DNA of 64,000 nt from Dyadobacter sp. CY261 (GTDB taxonomy: Bacteria; Bacteroidota; Bacteroidia; Cytophagales; Spirosomataceae). Positions within the stretch are counted from its first letter, which is position 1. Every line of letters starts with the position of its first letter. Below the pieces are notes generated by a model. It saw only the letters and a list, made by a program, of their open reading frames with translations, was not told the origin of the DNA and searched no databases. The position numbers and the translations under genes are program-made. Positions 33,474 through 43,256 of the stretch are shown here, in pieces. The stretch is from the NCBI RefSeq assembly GCF_021440085.1, contig NZ_JAKCPW010000010.1, positions 1 to 64,000 on the forward strand, given 5' to 3'.

Positions 33474-34355
33474 ATGGACAACAGGGTAGTCTTCGATTTT
33501 GAAATTGAATTTACAAATGGCGGAGGCATTCAGGGACAGGATTTCCGCCTGGATATCGCCGCGGACACTATTTCGGATGCCGAACTCGCTGAATATATTG
33601 TCAAAGACCTTCGGCTGCTGATGGTCGGAAAAGTTAATATCCTCCATAAATTCTATATTCAGGAGAAGCACAAACGCCAGCCGATCAACCAGCCGCTACC
33701 GGAGCAGCTGGTTGATCTCAGCCATACAATTTTCGATGGACTAATCACTTACAAAGGCCTACCCGCCCCTATTATCTGCGATTTTCTCAGTCGTGAAAAT
33801 TCCAAAGGTAAATACGAGGAAGGTACCGAGTTCCAGATCGGCAAAATAGAGATGGTGAGCAATACAGGCACCTATATCGACTGCCCGTTTCATCGCTTTG
33901 CGCATGGTAAAGACCTTTCCGAGGTCGGGCTGGAAGCTTTTGCAAACCTGGAATCGATCACAATCGACGCGACCGGAGTCATGGAAATAGGCATTGAATA
34001 TTTCCGGAATCTGGAAGTCCGTGGCAAAGCAGTTATGGTAAAAACCGGCTGGTCGAACAACTGGAACACAGATGCCTATTATGAAAACCACCCGTTCCTG
34101 ACCCGAGAAACCGCCGAATACCTTCGCGATTGTGGCGTGAAACTCGTGGGCATCGATAGCCATAATATTGACGACACCCGAGGCAATAGCCGGCCGGTTC
34201 ACACGATTCTTCTGGGTGCGGAAATATTGATCGTAGAACACCTCTGCAACCTGGAACAACTTCCGGAATCGGGCTACCTATTCAGCGCCGTACCTCCAAA
34301 GTTCAAAGGCGTCGGAACGTTCCCGGTGAGGGCATTCGCCGCTTTGCCCAAATAA
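33474..34355 (+). CDS. Cyclase/kynurenine-formamidase-fold protein with an extra N-terminal domain
   Basis: 293 residues. The C-terminal about 215 residues form a cyclase-family domain (VDLSHTIFDGLITYKGLPAP, then MVSNTGTYIDCPFHRFAHG, then KLVGIDSHNID and LIVEHLCNLEQLP). The usual metal-binding HxGTHxDxPxH reads NTGTYIDCPFH, so the first two His are Asn and Tyr, a variant seen in a sub-branch of the family. An additional N-terminal segment (1-75; VVFDFEIEFTNGGGIQGQDF, AEYIVKDLRLLMVGKVNI) is unrelated to the cyclase fold and looks like a separate small alpha/beta domain. It probably hydrolyses an amide or lactone; substrate unknown. Confidence 0.85.
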   Translation: MDNRVVFDFEIEFTNGGGIQGQDFRLDIAADTISDAELAEYIVKDLRLLMVGKVNILHKFYIQEKHKRQPINQPLPEQLVDLSHTIFDGLITYKGLPAPIICDFLSRENSKGKYEEGTEFQIGKIEMVSNTGTYIDCPFHRFAHGKDLSEVGLEAFANLESITIDATGVMEIGIEYFRNLEVRGKAVMVKTGWSNNWNTDAYYENHPFLTRETAEYLRDCGVKLVGIDSHNIDDTRGNSRPVHTILLGAEILIVEHLCNLEQLPESGYLFSAVPPKFKGVGTFPVRAFAALPK

Positions 34356-34408
34356 TGGCGACTTAAACTGGCATGGGTTTGGTAGGCTACCGCTTAAAAA
34401 CCTATGTC

Positions 34409-35176
34409 ATGACGTTATCCGGACAATTTAAGCTCAACGATAAAACCGCGCTCATCACGGGCGCAAGCCAGGGAATAGGCAAAGGCATCGCATTCGCACT
34501 GGCTGAATTCGGTGCCGAAATTATCCTTCATTACCGCAAGGATCGCCCTGAAGCAGAGGCGGTTGCAGATGAAATCCGAAAAAAAGGCGGGAAGGTCTAT
34601 TTGGTACAGGCAGACTTGTCACGAAGCGGCAGCGTGGCTTTCATTGCAGATCAGCTCGAACAACTTCAAAAAACACCCGATATTCTGGTAATCAATGCGT
34701 CCGTTCAAATTCCAGTCGAATGGGAAAAAGTGACAGCAGAAGATTTCGACACACAGGTCAATACTAATTTCAAATCCACTTTACAACTTATGCAGACTTT
34801 CGCTCCGGCCATGATCACCAACGGCTGGGGAAGGATACTGACCATCGGGAGCGTGCAGCAAACAAAACCGCATCCGGCCATGATTGTGTACGCGGCCACG
34901 AAATCGGCGGTTTTGAATATGGTCCAAAACCTCGCTATGCAATTGGCGGATAAGAATATTACGGTGAATAACCTTGCGCCGGGAGTCATCGGCACGCCAC
35001 GACTGGAACAGGAAGTTCCGCCCGTGCCCGAACGCATCAATAAACGTATGGAAACGCCCACAGGCGACATCGGTGATCCAAAGGACTGCGCAGCATTGGC
35101 CGTCCTGCTCTGTTCGGAAGCAGGACGGTTCATAACTGGCCAGAATATTTTCGTGGACGGCGGAATGAGCCTCTAA
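34409..35176 (+). CDS. Short-chain dehydrogenase/reductase
   Basis: 255 residues from ATG 34409; an in-frame start at 34373 gives an odd N-terminus. The cofactor motif is TGASQGIGKG, with NASVQIP in place of NNAG. The catalytic Ser lies in TIGSVQQTKP and the Tyr-Lys pair in YAATKSA. The ending GQNIFVDGGMSL is typical. It likely oxidises or reduces a sugar or ketone with NAD(P). It is 53 bases after the cyclase gene and may belong to the same transcript. Its stop abuts the convergent sorbosone-dehydrogenase-like gene. Confidence 0.92.
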   Translation: MTLSGQFKLNDKTALITGASQGIGKGIAFALAEFGAEIILHYRKDRPEAEAVADEIRKKGGKVYLVQADLSRSGSVAFIADQLEQLQKTPDILVINASVQIPVEWEKVTAEDFDTQVNTNFKSTLQLMQTFAPAMITNGWGRILTIGSVQQTKPHPAMIVYAATKSAVLNMVQNLAMQLADKNITVNNLAPGVIGTPRLEQEVPPVPERINKRMETPTGDIGDPKDCAALAVLLCSEAGRFITGQNIFVDGGMSL

Positions 35177-36460
35177 TTATTTCTTTTTGTACGCGATTTT
35201 GAAAATAGTGCCATTCAAATCGTCGGTTACGTACAAAGTACCATCAGGTCCCTGTGCAAGGCCACACGGGCGGTGCTGTATGGGGCCGGTCGGTTTGACC
35301 AGGTCGGTACCGGCAAAGTTGTCGGCAAAAATCTCCCATTTACCTGCTTTGCCGTTCACAAAAGGAACAAATGCCACCATATAACCTTTTTTCAGCTCTG
35401 AAGACTGGCTGTGGAATGCGATGAATGCGCCATTTTTGTAGCGTGCTGGAAACTGATTGCCTGTATAGAACATCAATGCATTGGGCCCGAGATGAGCCGG
35501 AAATGCCACCAGCGGGTTGATCGCCTTCTCTCCCCCTGTTTTTTTGCCGTCCCCGCCATATTCTGGTGCCAGCATTTTCTTGTTCTGGAAATGATCGTAA
35601 TAAATGTACGGCCAGCCCGCGTCGTCGCCCTCTTTCAGGCGGTACAGTGTTTCCGAAGGTAGTTCGGCGCTGTGCTTGGGAGTGTAATACTGCGGATACA
35701 TGTCATCGAACTTGCCCCGGCCGTGAGTCGTAGCATACAATGCATTGGTTTTATTGTCCCAATCGATACCAACAGCGTTCTTTACGCCGGTGGCAAAGCG
35801 CGTGCCGTCGGAAAACTGCTGGTTTAGCTGGCCGGCCTTAAAGCGCCAGATCCCGCCTGCGGAATCCAGGATCGTGCATGGCGACATACCTTTTGCTGAT
35901 CCCTTCTCACGGCAGTTATCGTTGTAAGAACCTACTGTCACATAAATATTACCGTTATTATCGAGGGTAATGGGTTTAGCATTGTCACGGCCATGGTCGG
36001 TGAGGCCACTGATGATTTTTTCAGGACTGTCAAAATCGATAATCTCGTCCTTTTCATTCAATTTATACCTGAAAACCCCTTTATTGGAAGAGCTGTACAG
36101 ATAACCGCCTTTAATGGCCACCCCGGTGCCCGCATAATCCGCAAAAAGTTTCTGCTCGTCGATCGCGCCGTCGCCATTGGTATCTCGCAAGAGATACATC
36201 CCCTTGCCATCTTTTAGTTTGGAAAGCTTTACATACATGTCGCCGTTTTTACCCACCACCATGTGCCTGGTGGCCCCCAGGTCGCTGGCCAGCACGGTGG
36301 CTGAAAACCCTGCCGGGAGTTTCAGATCTTTTGCGTCAACAGGCATGTAAATCGGAGACTTGTCAGAAGAGGTCATGGTTTCGTTTCGGTAACCGAACAG
36401 CGCTGTGGCCGCGGCCAGCACAACCAGGGCGCCGGTTGACCGGATTAATTTTCTTTGCAT
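35177..36460 (-). CDS. Sorbosone dehydrogenase-like exported beta-propeller
   Basis: 427 residues from ATG at about 36460, which gives a signal peptide (LIRSTGALVVLAAATALFGY). The PQQ-dependent sugar dehydrogenase/L-sorbosone dehydrogenase fold is indicated by LPAGFSATVLASDLGATRHMVV, GVAIKGGYLYSSSNKGVFRY, TRFATGVKNAVGIDWD, GPNALMFYTGNQFP and GLAQGPDGTLYVTDDLNGTIFKI. It probably oxidises an aldose or sugar aldehyde in the periplasm. No cytochrome domain is fused, unlike some homologues. A TTG start at 36544 would add 28 residues unlike a signal peptide. Confidence 0.87.
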   Translation of the reverse strand: MQRKLIRSTGALVVLAAATALFGYRNETMTSSDKSPIYMPVDAKDLKLPAGFSATVLASDLGATRHMVVGKNGDMYVKLSKLKDGKGMYLLRDTNGDGAIDEQKLFADYAGTGVAIKGGYLYSSSNKGVFRYKLNEKDEIIDFDSPEKIISGLTDHGRDNAKPITLDNNGNIYVTVGSYNDNCREKGSAKGMSPCTILDSAGGIWRFKAGQLNQQFSDGTRFATGVKNAVGIDWDNKTNALYATTHGRGKFDDMYPQYYTPKHSAELPSETLYRLKEGDDAGWPYIYYDHFQNKKMLAPEYGGDGKKTGGEKAINPLVAFPAHLGPNALMFYTGNQFPARYKNGAFIAFHSQSSELKKGYMVAFVPFVNGKAGKWEIFADNFAGTDLVKPTGPIQHRPCGLAQGPDGTLYVTDDLNGTIFKIAYKKK

Positions 36461-36640
36461 GCAATCGTAAAATTGGGTGAAAACATTTATTTTACACAAA
36501 AGCAATGTGTAGCGTCTTTTTAACCTCGCGGCTACTCGTTTCAATGTAAATAAGGGGCGGGAATACTTTTTTTGCGACTACCCCAAAATAGAAGATTGAT
36601 TACCTGACTTTTATCCAAGTACACTTTAACAGTTACGATT

Positions 36641-36967
36641 ATGGCCCCAAATGACGATGATGACGAACTATATGATGACGACCTTCCCGGAAATTACCCT
36701 GCCGAAGAAGATGTTTTCCGGCAGGGACTGATCGATCCTGACGTAGATCCCGAAGATATTTCGCGGGTTAAACGGGAGTTGGACATTGATTCCGGCGATT
36801 GGAATGAAAAATCTTTTGAAGATGACCTCACCGGCGATGACCTGGACGTTCCGGGCTCTGAATTTGACGACGCCGATGAGGAGATCGGCAGGGAAGACGA
36901 AGAGAACAATTATTACAGCCTTGGTGGTGATAATCACGAAAGCCAGGAAGAAAACCAGGGAGACTAG
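36641..36967 (+). CDS. Small highly acidic protein, uncharacterised
   Basis: 108 residues, of which about 40 are Asp or Glu. There are no Cys or transmembrane segments, and an N-terminal DDDDELYDDDLPGNYP precedes a central VKRELDIDSGDWNEKSF. It is probably disordered and cytoplasmic. I do not know a function; similar short acidic proteins occur in other Cytophagales. It has its own strong terminator, supporting a real gene. Confidence 0.7.
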   Translation: MAPNDDDDELYDDDLPGNYPAEEDVFRQGLIDPDVDPEDISRVKRELDIDSGDWNEKSFEDDLTGDDLDVPGSEFDDADEEIGREDEENNYYSLGGDNHESQEENQGD

Positions 36968-36988
36968 TACTCCGCCAAGCCCGTCATT

Positions 36989-37018
36989 AGCCTGATGCAT
37001 TAAGCGTCAGGCTTTTTT
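36989..37018 (+). terminator. Rho-independent terminator
   Basis: AGCCTGA (36989-36995) pairs with TCAGGCT (37007-37013), with an inner GC/GC pair and a following T6 run. Confidence 0.85.
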
Positions 37019-37106
37019 GTTGCTCAAACCACATTCGACATATTTTTATATAATTTAATAATAAGAGGAATGTTCGTCAATATTTTAATTAATACAATAT
37101 CCTTCC

Positions 37107-37138
37107 TTGTTTAAAGGCATTGGGATCAGATATATTTG
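37107..37138 (+). promoter_or_regulatory. Bacteroidota-type promoter of the GH2 gene
   Basis: TTG at 37107-37109 and TATATTTG at 37131-37138 are 21 bases apart and 33 bases upstream of the start codon, a good match to the primary sigma consensus of the phylum. Confidence 0.6.
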
Positions 37139-37171
37139 CCTAATCGCCGATAACGACAAATTCTGTTCTCA

Positions 37172-39808
37172 ATGACTAACCTGCGAACCCTCTTCTTTTT
37201 TTTCACATTTCTTTCCGCTATTGCGGCTAATGCCCAGCGCTATGAACTGCACGACGGCTGGCAATGCATTCCTATTTCCAAAATGAAGGAACAGGGAAGC
37301 ACCATTTCATCGCCAGGATTCGCATTGAACGGCTGGCAACCGGCCGTGGTACCAGGCACTGTACTGACCACCATGTTGGCCAACAAACAGATTCCCGACC
37401 CGTTCTTTGGCATGAACAACAAGCAGATTCCCGACATTTTCACTACCGGAAGAGATTACTACACCTATTGGTTTGTCAAAGATTTCGCAGAAAAAGCAGA
37501 GCCCGGTCAGGAAGTGTGGCTTCATTTGCGGGGCGTGAATTATAGCTGTGATGTATTTCTGAATGGCAAGAAACTTAACAGCAAACTACATTCGGGCATG
37601 TTCCTGCGGCAGACTTACAATGTTACCGGCCACCTGAGTAAAACCGGCAACAACAGACTGGCCGTGATCGTCTATCCTTCCGATCCAGTCGGCAAGCCTA
37701 ATGGTGGTCAGGGAGGCGACGGTACCATCGCACGGAGTGTAGCGCACCAATATGTAGCCGGTTGGGACTGGATACAACCCGTCCGCGACCGAAATACCGG
37801 CATCTGGGACAAGGTCACCATTGAAAAAACAGGTAAAATCAATATCAAAAACCCACATGTGATCACGCTCGTGCCGGGCAAAAGAACGCCGGGTAGCGCG
37901 CAGCAACCCGCAATCATCAAGGTGACGGCCGAATTGGAAAACCCGGGCACTGCACCGCAAAAAGGCACTTTGCATTATATTTTGGATGGCAATAAGGTGT
38001 CGAAGGAAGTGACCGTTCAGCCGCATTCCACGCTGGAAGTACAATTGCCCGATCTATCTTTAAAAAACCCTAAACTATGGTGGCCGAATGGCTATGGCGC
38101 GCAGGATTTGTATGATTTGAAAATGCAGTTTACACAAGCCGGACAAGTTTCTGATACTGAAAATTTCAAAGTAGGCGTTCGCGAGATCCAGGCTGACTGG
38201 AATGTTACAACCCGAAGCAAGCAAATATCGGTCAACGGACAAAGGGTGTTTATCAAAGGCGGTAACTGGATCATTTCCGATGCCATGCTACGCTTCTCCA
38301 ACGAACGTTACAATGCCGAAGTGCGCTTCCACCGCGATATGAACCTGAACCTCCTTCGCATTTGGGGCGGTGCATTGACCGAGCGTCCAGAATTTTACGA
38401 AGCATGCGACCGATACGGAATCCTGGTCATGCAGGATTTCTGGGGATCGGGTGACTGCAACGGCCGATGGCTGGACCCTATGAAAGCCGACGACCAATGG
38501 ACCCGCCGCAAATACCCCGACGACCACAACCTGTTCCTCGAATCGGCCGCGGACCAGATCAAAATGATCCGGAACTTCCCCTCGCTGGCAATCTGGTGTG
38601 GTGGAAATGAAATTACCCTGCCAGTCGATATTATGACGTCGTTGCGTGATTCAATCCTGCCTGTGTTGGATGGAACGCGCTGGTTTGTAGACTATTCCAA
38701 CTCCGACGACATGTCGTTCAACTCGCTGGGTGGCAACGGAGATGGTCCTTATGGCATCCAGCCACTCGCCCGCTTCTGGAATTACCGGACCTGGCCTTTC
38801 AACTCCGAAATCGGCTCGGTGGGTGTTGGCGATTACCATTCGCTGGAAAGATTTCTCCCCGAAGCCAACCGAATTGCGCCCGTTTACTCCCCTGAAACCC
38901 GCCGCGAAAAAGTGGACTCCGTTTGGCAATACCATAAATACATCGGCTACGACCACCACATTGAGCCATATGGCAAGGCGACCGACATGCGGGATTTTGG
39001 TAAAAAAGCACAGCTTGTCAATTATGACCAGTACCGTGCATTGATGGAGGGTTTCAGCGCGCACATGTGGGATTGGTACACCGGCGTGATCATTTGGAAA
39101 ACCCAGAATCCATGGACCTCCCTCCGCGGGCAGATGTACGACTATTACCTCGATCCTAATGCCTGTCTTTACGGACTTCATTCCGGCAGCGAGCCACTGC
39201 ACGTGATGTACAACCCGGCCGATACCGCTGTCGCGATCGTCAACAATACCTTCAAGCACCAATACGACCTCATGCTTGTCATAGACGCCATCGATATGAA
39301 AGGCAACATCAAACAGCTCACACAAGTTTTTGTGGAGATAGGGCCTTCCACTACGCGGAAGGTCATTGATATTAACCGCGAAATAAGGGAAATGGCCAAA
39401 AAAGAAGGCATGTTCCTTTCCCTCCGCCTGCTGAATCTCGACAAGAAGCCCGTCAGCGACAATCTGTACTGGCTCCCCGACGCGACTGGCAATTACAGCG
39501 GCCTGCAATCGATGCCCGAATCGCAGGCGACGGCAACAGCCCGCATCATCTCCAGTGGCAAAGTGGAAGTAACATTGAGAAACCCAGCCGGCGCGCCCTT
39601 ATCATTCTTCAACCGCCTGGCACTCCTTGATCCAAAGACGCAAAAGCGCATTCTGCCGGTGTTTTATGATGATAACTATATTTCTGTGCTTCCGGGCGAA
39701 AGCAAGGTTATAATATTGGAATACACACCGCAAAATGGCGTGGCTCCGGTGGTGTCGGTTGAAGGTTGGAATGCAAAGGAGAAACCTGTTACGATCGATG
39801 CCAAATAG
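37172..39808 (+). CDS. Glycoside hydrolase family 2 protein (exo-glucosaminidase/mannosidase-like)
   Basis: 878 residues with a signal peptide (TLFFFFTFLSAIAANAQ). GH2 domain order: sugar-binding jelly roll (25-210; WLHLRGVNYSCDVFLNGKK), Ig-like domain (about 220-335), TIM barrel (about 340-660) and C-terminal beta domains. The acid/base Glu is in WCGGNEIT (near 480) and the nucleophile in FNSEIGSVG (near 546). The VFIKGGNWI and LLRIWGGAL words fit the exo-beta-glucosaminidase/mannosidase branch rather than beta-galactosidase. It releases terminal sugars from beta-linked glycans, exact linkage unknown. The cellobiose 2-epimerase gene follows, suggesting a mannoside or glucoside pathway. Confidence 0.9.
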   Translation: MTNLRTLFFFFTFLSAIAANAQRYELHDGWQCIPISKMKEQGSTISSPGFALNGWQPAVVPGTVLTTMLANKQIPDPFFGMNNKQIPDIFTTGRDYYTYWFVKDFAEKAEPGQEVWLHLRGVNYSCDVFLNGKKLNSKLHSGMFLRQTYNVTGHLSKTGNNRLAVIVYPSDPVGKPNGGQGGDGTIARSVAHQYVAGWDWIQPVRDRNTGIWDKVTIEKTGKINIKNPHVITLVPGKRTPGSAQQPAIIKVTAELENPGTAPQKGTLHYILDGNKVSKEVTVQPHSTLEVQLPDLSLKNPKLWWPNGYGAQDLYDLKMQFTQAGQVSDTENFKVGVREIQADWNVTTRSKQISVNGQRVFIKGGNWIISDAMLRFSNERYNAEVRFHRDMNLNLLRIWGGALTERPEFYEACDRYGILVMQDFWGSGDCNGRWLDPMKADDQWTRRKYPDDHNLFLESAADQIKMIRNFPSLAIWCGGNEITLPVDIMTSLRDSILPVLDGTRWFVDYSNSDDMSFNSLGGNGDGPYGIQPLARFWNYRTWPFNSEIGSVGVGDYHSLERFLPEANRIAPVYSPETRREKVDSVWQYHKYIGYDHHIEPYGKATDMRDFGKKAQLVNYDQYRALMEGFSAHMWDWYTGVIIWKTQNPWTSLRGQMYDYYLDPNACLYGLHSGSEPLHVMYNPADTAVAIVNNTFKHQYDLMLVIDAIDMKGNIKQLTQVFVEIGPSTTRKVIDINREIREMAKKEGMFLSLRLLNLDKKPVSDNLYWLPDATGNYSGLQSMPESQATATARIISSGKVEVTLRNPAGAPLSFFNRLALLDPKTQKRILPVFYDDNYISVLPGESKVIILEYTPQNGVAPVVSVEGWNAKEKPVTIDAK

Positions 39809-39864
39809 CAGAGCAGTATGAAGCCTATCCGGGTTGCTTTTTCCTAAAAAACCAACCCGGAACA

Positions 39865-41043
39865 ATGGCCGCATTTACGCCCGAAGCATTTAAGAAAGAG
39901 TTTGTCGCTATTCTCGATTATTGGGGAAAATATGGGCCGGATCCGGAGACAGGCGGGTTCTATGGAAGGGTTAATTATGAAAACCAGCCAATAAAAGATT
40001 CCTCAAGATCGGTCGTGCTGACGGGGCGAATTTTGTGGACGTTTTCGCTGGCACACCGCCTGTTGAAAGAAGCAAAATATCTGACGCTTGCCGACCGCGC
40101 TTACCAGCAACTGGTCAAAAACTTTTTTGATCCGGAATATGGCGGCGTATACTGGTCGGTGAATGCGGATGGTTCGCCGCTGGAAACGAAAAAGCAGATT
40201 TACGGCAACGCTTTCGCGATGTACGGGCTGGCGGAATATTACCGGGTTACACACTTCAAGCCTGCTTTGGAAAAAGCGCAATCCTTATTTGAGATCATTG
40301 AAAAACACGCTTTCGATCCGGTAAATGGCGGTTATCGCGAAGCATTTGCACGCGACTGGTCGGCTACCGACGATTATATCCTGAGCAAAAGTCCGTGGAC
40401 CAAGAGCATGAACACGCATTTGCACTTGGTGGAAGCTTACACAAACCTGTACAGCGTGTGGCCCGATGCAAAGCTGAAACAGCAAACCGCTGCCATGCTC
40501 GACGCGATTATTACGCACATCGTGAATCCCAAAACGGAAACAATGCAGCTTTTCTTCGACGCGCAATGGAAGCCGAAGGATCATATCGTTTCGTTCGGGC
40601 ATGATATCGAGGCGTCGTGGCTGCTTTTTGAAACAGCGGAAATATTGCACGACGAAAAGTTGATCGCCCGCATGAAAAAAAAATCCATTGCAATGGCCAC
40701 CACGGCATCAAAAGGCCTCGGCCGGGACGGGGCGCTGAACTACGAGTACGATCCTGAAACGAAACACACCCAGACCGACCGGAGCTGGTGGGTGGCGGCA
40801 GAGCAGCTCGTCGGTTTTTACAATGCCTATCAACTTACAAAAGACACGCAGTTTAAAGCAAAAGCCGAAAAAAGTTGGGATTACATTACCAACGAATTCA
40901 TCGACCACGAGCGCGGCGAATGGTTCGGCACTGTAAAAGAAGATGGCACGCCGGTGAAGGGCGACAAAATCAACTTCTGGAAATGCCCCTACCACAATGC
41001 ACGCGCCTGCGCGGAGATGTGGCGCCGCATTTCCAAGGCCTAA
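39865..41043 (+). CDS. Cellobiose 2-epimerase (AGE family)
   Basis: 392 residues from ATG 39865; the longer frame from 39766 would overlap the GH2 gene. It is an (alpha/alpha)6-barrel epimerase that converts the reducing-end glucose of beta-1,4-disaccharides to mannose. Family words: SRSVVLTGRILWTFSLAHR, MNTHLHLVEAYTNLYSVWPD, VSFGHDIEASWLLFETAE, WWVAAEQLVGFYNAYQLT and NFWKCPYHNARACAEMW, which hold the catalytic His residues. It is 57 bases after the GH2 gene. Its stop overlaps the stop of the convergent cytochrome gene by 4 bases. Confidence 0.93.
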   Translation: MAAFTPEAFKKEFVAILDYWGKYGPDPETGGFYGRVNYENQPIKDSSRSVVLTGRILWTFSLAHRLLKEAKYLTLADRAYQQLVKNFFDPEYGGVYWSVNADGSPLETKKQIYGNAFAMYGLAEYYRVTHFKPALEKAQSLFEIIEKHAFDPVNGGYREAFARDWSATDDYILSKSPWTKSMNTHLHLVEAYTNLYSVWPDAKLKQQTAAMLDAIITHIVNPKTETMQLFFDAQWKPKDHIVSFGHDIEASWLLFETAEILHDEKLIARMKKKSIAMATTASKGLGRDGALNYEYDPETKHTQTDRSWWVAAEQLVGFYNAYQLTKDTQFKAKAEKSWDYITNEFIDHERGEWFGTVKEDGTPVKGDKINFWKCPYHNARACAEMWRRISKA

Positions 41044-43214
41044 TTCAGGAACATTTCGTCGACCAGCAATAGGGCCCGGTTTCCTTTGTTTCGGTGCCAA
41101 TCGGGTATTTTGCTGAGCGGCTTGGCCACAATCTTAATGTAGGAAACCTGTTGCGCCTTGAAAGTACCTTCTACGCTGCGCAGCGAAGCCCGTTCGCCTT
41201 TGACCGGCATTGGCGCCTTGAACTTTGTCAGCAGTTTCATATTGTCACGTGTGGTACCGCCCCAGACTTCCACCAGCTCTGGCGGGAAAATACCGGTATC
41301 CTCTTCTACCATGTAACGTACGCCCAGAGACGAAAGCATCACTGGTGTTTTGAACTCCGACACAAAAGCCATGTCGTTGTCCCTAACGCCTGCCCAGTTG
41401 TTGGCCCAGGCGGGATTGTTAGCACCGATAACACCCAATTTATGATCAAAAAAGGTCTTCACTCCCTCCGCTTGGTGCACACGGTTTAGCGGGGCGAGCA
41501 ATGTGCTGCTATCGGGCGTATAGGCGCTTTTAAAATAATCAAAAGTGATCATATCGCTGCCGTACCAGCCTTTTTTAAATGCTTTGGCTTTGACAGTCGT
41601 ATTTTTATTGATCACCGTTTTATGGTCGAGCAGCGGCGATTTTACGCTATCGGGCTCGGAGCCATCCATGCTGAAACGCACATCCACGCCTTTAATAGGA
41701 TGCTGAATATCCACGACCAATGTTTGTGCAAAAATTGGCGAAGGATTCTTCATTTGTGGCGGATTGAGTTTCAGCGGATTTTTACCGTCATCCTTGAATC
41801 CGCCAATGATATTCATGCCCTTATTTGCCTGCTGCAATTGCTGGACGTCGGCTGCTGAAAGTTTGGTATCCCAAACGGCCACCGTTTTTACACTTTTCCA
41901 TTGAGGCAGCAGTCCTTTCAGGTCGTTCAAATTCAATTTCGTGCCCGATAACGTGACGTTTTGCAAATGTTTCAGATTTGCGAGTTCTTTCAATCCTGCT
42001 GCGGTTACATCGGTAAAGTTCAGATCGAGCTTACGCAGGTTTTCGAATTGCGTAATGCTTTTTAAATCCGCGTCTTTGACAGGTAATTTATTTAAATTCA
42101 AAGAAATGACTTGCTTGCGGATATCGCCCAGTTCATCGATCTGCTTCGCACTGTAGGCCGATGCATTATAGATATTTACCGCCAATGCCGGCGACTCCCG
42201 TGCAAGGGGCAGAATCGTACGGTAATCGGTATTCAATTCTTTAACCTTATTTTCATCGGCTGCCACAAAGTCATATTCTTCTTCCTGATTATGCGGTCGT
42301 AGATAAGCAGTGGCGAGCAGCCTGAGCGAATCTGATTCAGGCAGTTCATTCAGTTTCTTTTCAAAATCAGCCTTTTGTTTGACCCATAATGTGAGCAATG
42401 CGGTCTCTTGCAATGTAAGCTGTGCCTTCCCGGAAGGTGGCATGTGCTTTTTTTCTTCCATCGGCAAATGCACCCTTTGCAGCAGCAGGCTCATTTGTGG
42501 GTTACCGGGAACGAGCAATTTGCCCGATTTACCGCCTTTCATGATCGATTTTGGATCGGTCAGTACCAGCTCACCTTTCAGTTTATCGGGGTTATGGCAG
42601 CTTGTGCATTTTTGTTCCAGAATAGGGCGGATCACATTCGTATACACAACCGCCTGGTCTAACGGCACTTCTGCAATTTCTTTTTTACTCGAAATGGGTT
42701 CCCAGATAAAATTGCTGCCATGGGTGAGCGCAGCTCCATAATGACCGGTCAGCACCAGTGCTACCACTGTAATCATTGCCCCTGCTCTCGCAGTGAGAGA
42801 CTTATACCATTTCGCATTCCTTACCCAGTACATGATGGATGCCAGGAAAAAAATTCCCGCACCAGTCCATTTATGCCAGGTTAATATGTCGCCCGTGTAA
42901 CCCTCCTCCCGTGACAAAAAAAGTCCCATAACCACTGTCACCGCTGCAAACAGTGCTCCTATCAGCAACAGCCCTTGAAGAAAATCGCGGTAAAAGGCAT
43001 TGCCCGCATATTCCGGCTTGAAACGGAAGAATTCCAGCAGCATCGCCAGCAGCAGGATCACGATCGGAAAGTGAAGAATGAGCGGGTGCATGCGGCCGAT
43101 GGTTTGGAGCCAGGCCGGGATCACCAGTTTGCTTTCGAAGAGCAGCAAAAACAATATGAAGATATTGGCAACAACTAATACCTGTTCTGCGAAAACCTTG
43201 AGTTTCAAATGCAT
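41040..43214 (-). CDS. Membrane DUF2231/c-type cytochrome/LRR multidomain protein
   Basis: 724 residues. Four to five transmembrane helices (about 10-165) form a DUF2231-like domain (MHPLILHFPIVILLLAML). A planctomycete-type cytochrome c domain follows with haem motif C203-T-S-C-H207 and HMPPSGKAQL. Then come leucine-rich segments (FENLRKLDLNFTDV, KHLQNVTLSGTKL), a chitobiase-like domain (GVDVRFSMDGSEPD) and a discoidin-like C-terminus. It is the last gene of a leftward operon with DUF1501 and DUF1549/DUF1553 proteins (42-base gap). Such sets accompany carbohydrate catabolism in Planctomycetes and Bacteroidota; electron transfer during sugar oxidation is a plausible but unproven role. Confidence 0.88.
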   Translation of the reverse strand: MHLKLKVFAEQVLVVANIFILFLLLFESKLVIPAWLQTIGRMHPLILHFPIVILLLAMLLEFFRFKPEYAGNAFYRDFLQGLLLIGALFAAVTVVMGLFLSREEGYTGDILTWHKWTGAGIFFLASIMYWVRNAKWYKSLTARAGAMITVVALVLTGHYGAALTHGSNFIWEPISSKKEIAEVPLDQAVVYTNVIRPILEQKCTSCHNPDKLKGELVLTDPKSIMKGGKSGKLLVPGNPQMSLLLQRVHLPMEEKKHMPPSGKAQLTLQETALLTLWVKQKADFEKKLNELPESDSLRLLATAYLRPHNQEEEYDFVAADENKVKELNTDYRTILPLARESPALAVNIYNASAYSAKQIDELGDIRKQVISLNLNKLPVKDADLKSITQFENLRKLDLNFTDVTAAGLKELANLKHLQNVTLSGTKLNLNDLKGLLPQWKSVKTVAVWDTKLSAADVQQLQQANKGMNIIGGFKDDGKNPLKLNPPQMKNPSPIFAQTLVVDIQHPIKGVDVRFSMDGSEPDSVKSPLLDHKTVINKNTTVKAKAFKKGWYGSDMITFDYFKSAYTPDSSTLLAPLNRVHQAEGVKTFFDHKLGVIGANNPAWANNWAGVRDNDMAFVSEFKTPVMLSSLGVRYMVEEDTGIFPPELVEVWGGTTRDNMKLLTKFKAPMPVKGERASLRSVEGTFKAQQVSYIKIVAKPLSKIPDWHRNKGNRALLLVDEMFLN

Positions 43215-43256
43215 TTAGAATTCCACCAAATATTTGACCTATAAAAACTAGAAGGA

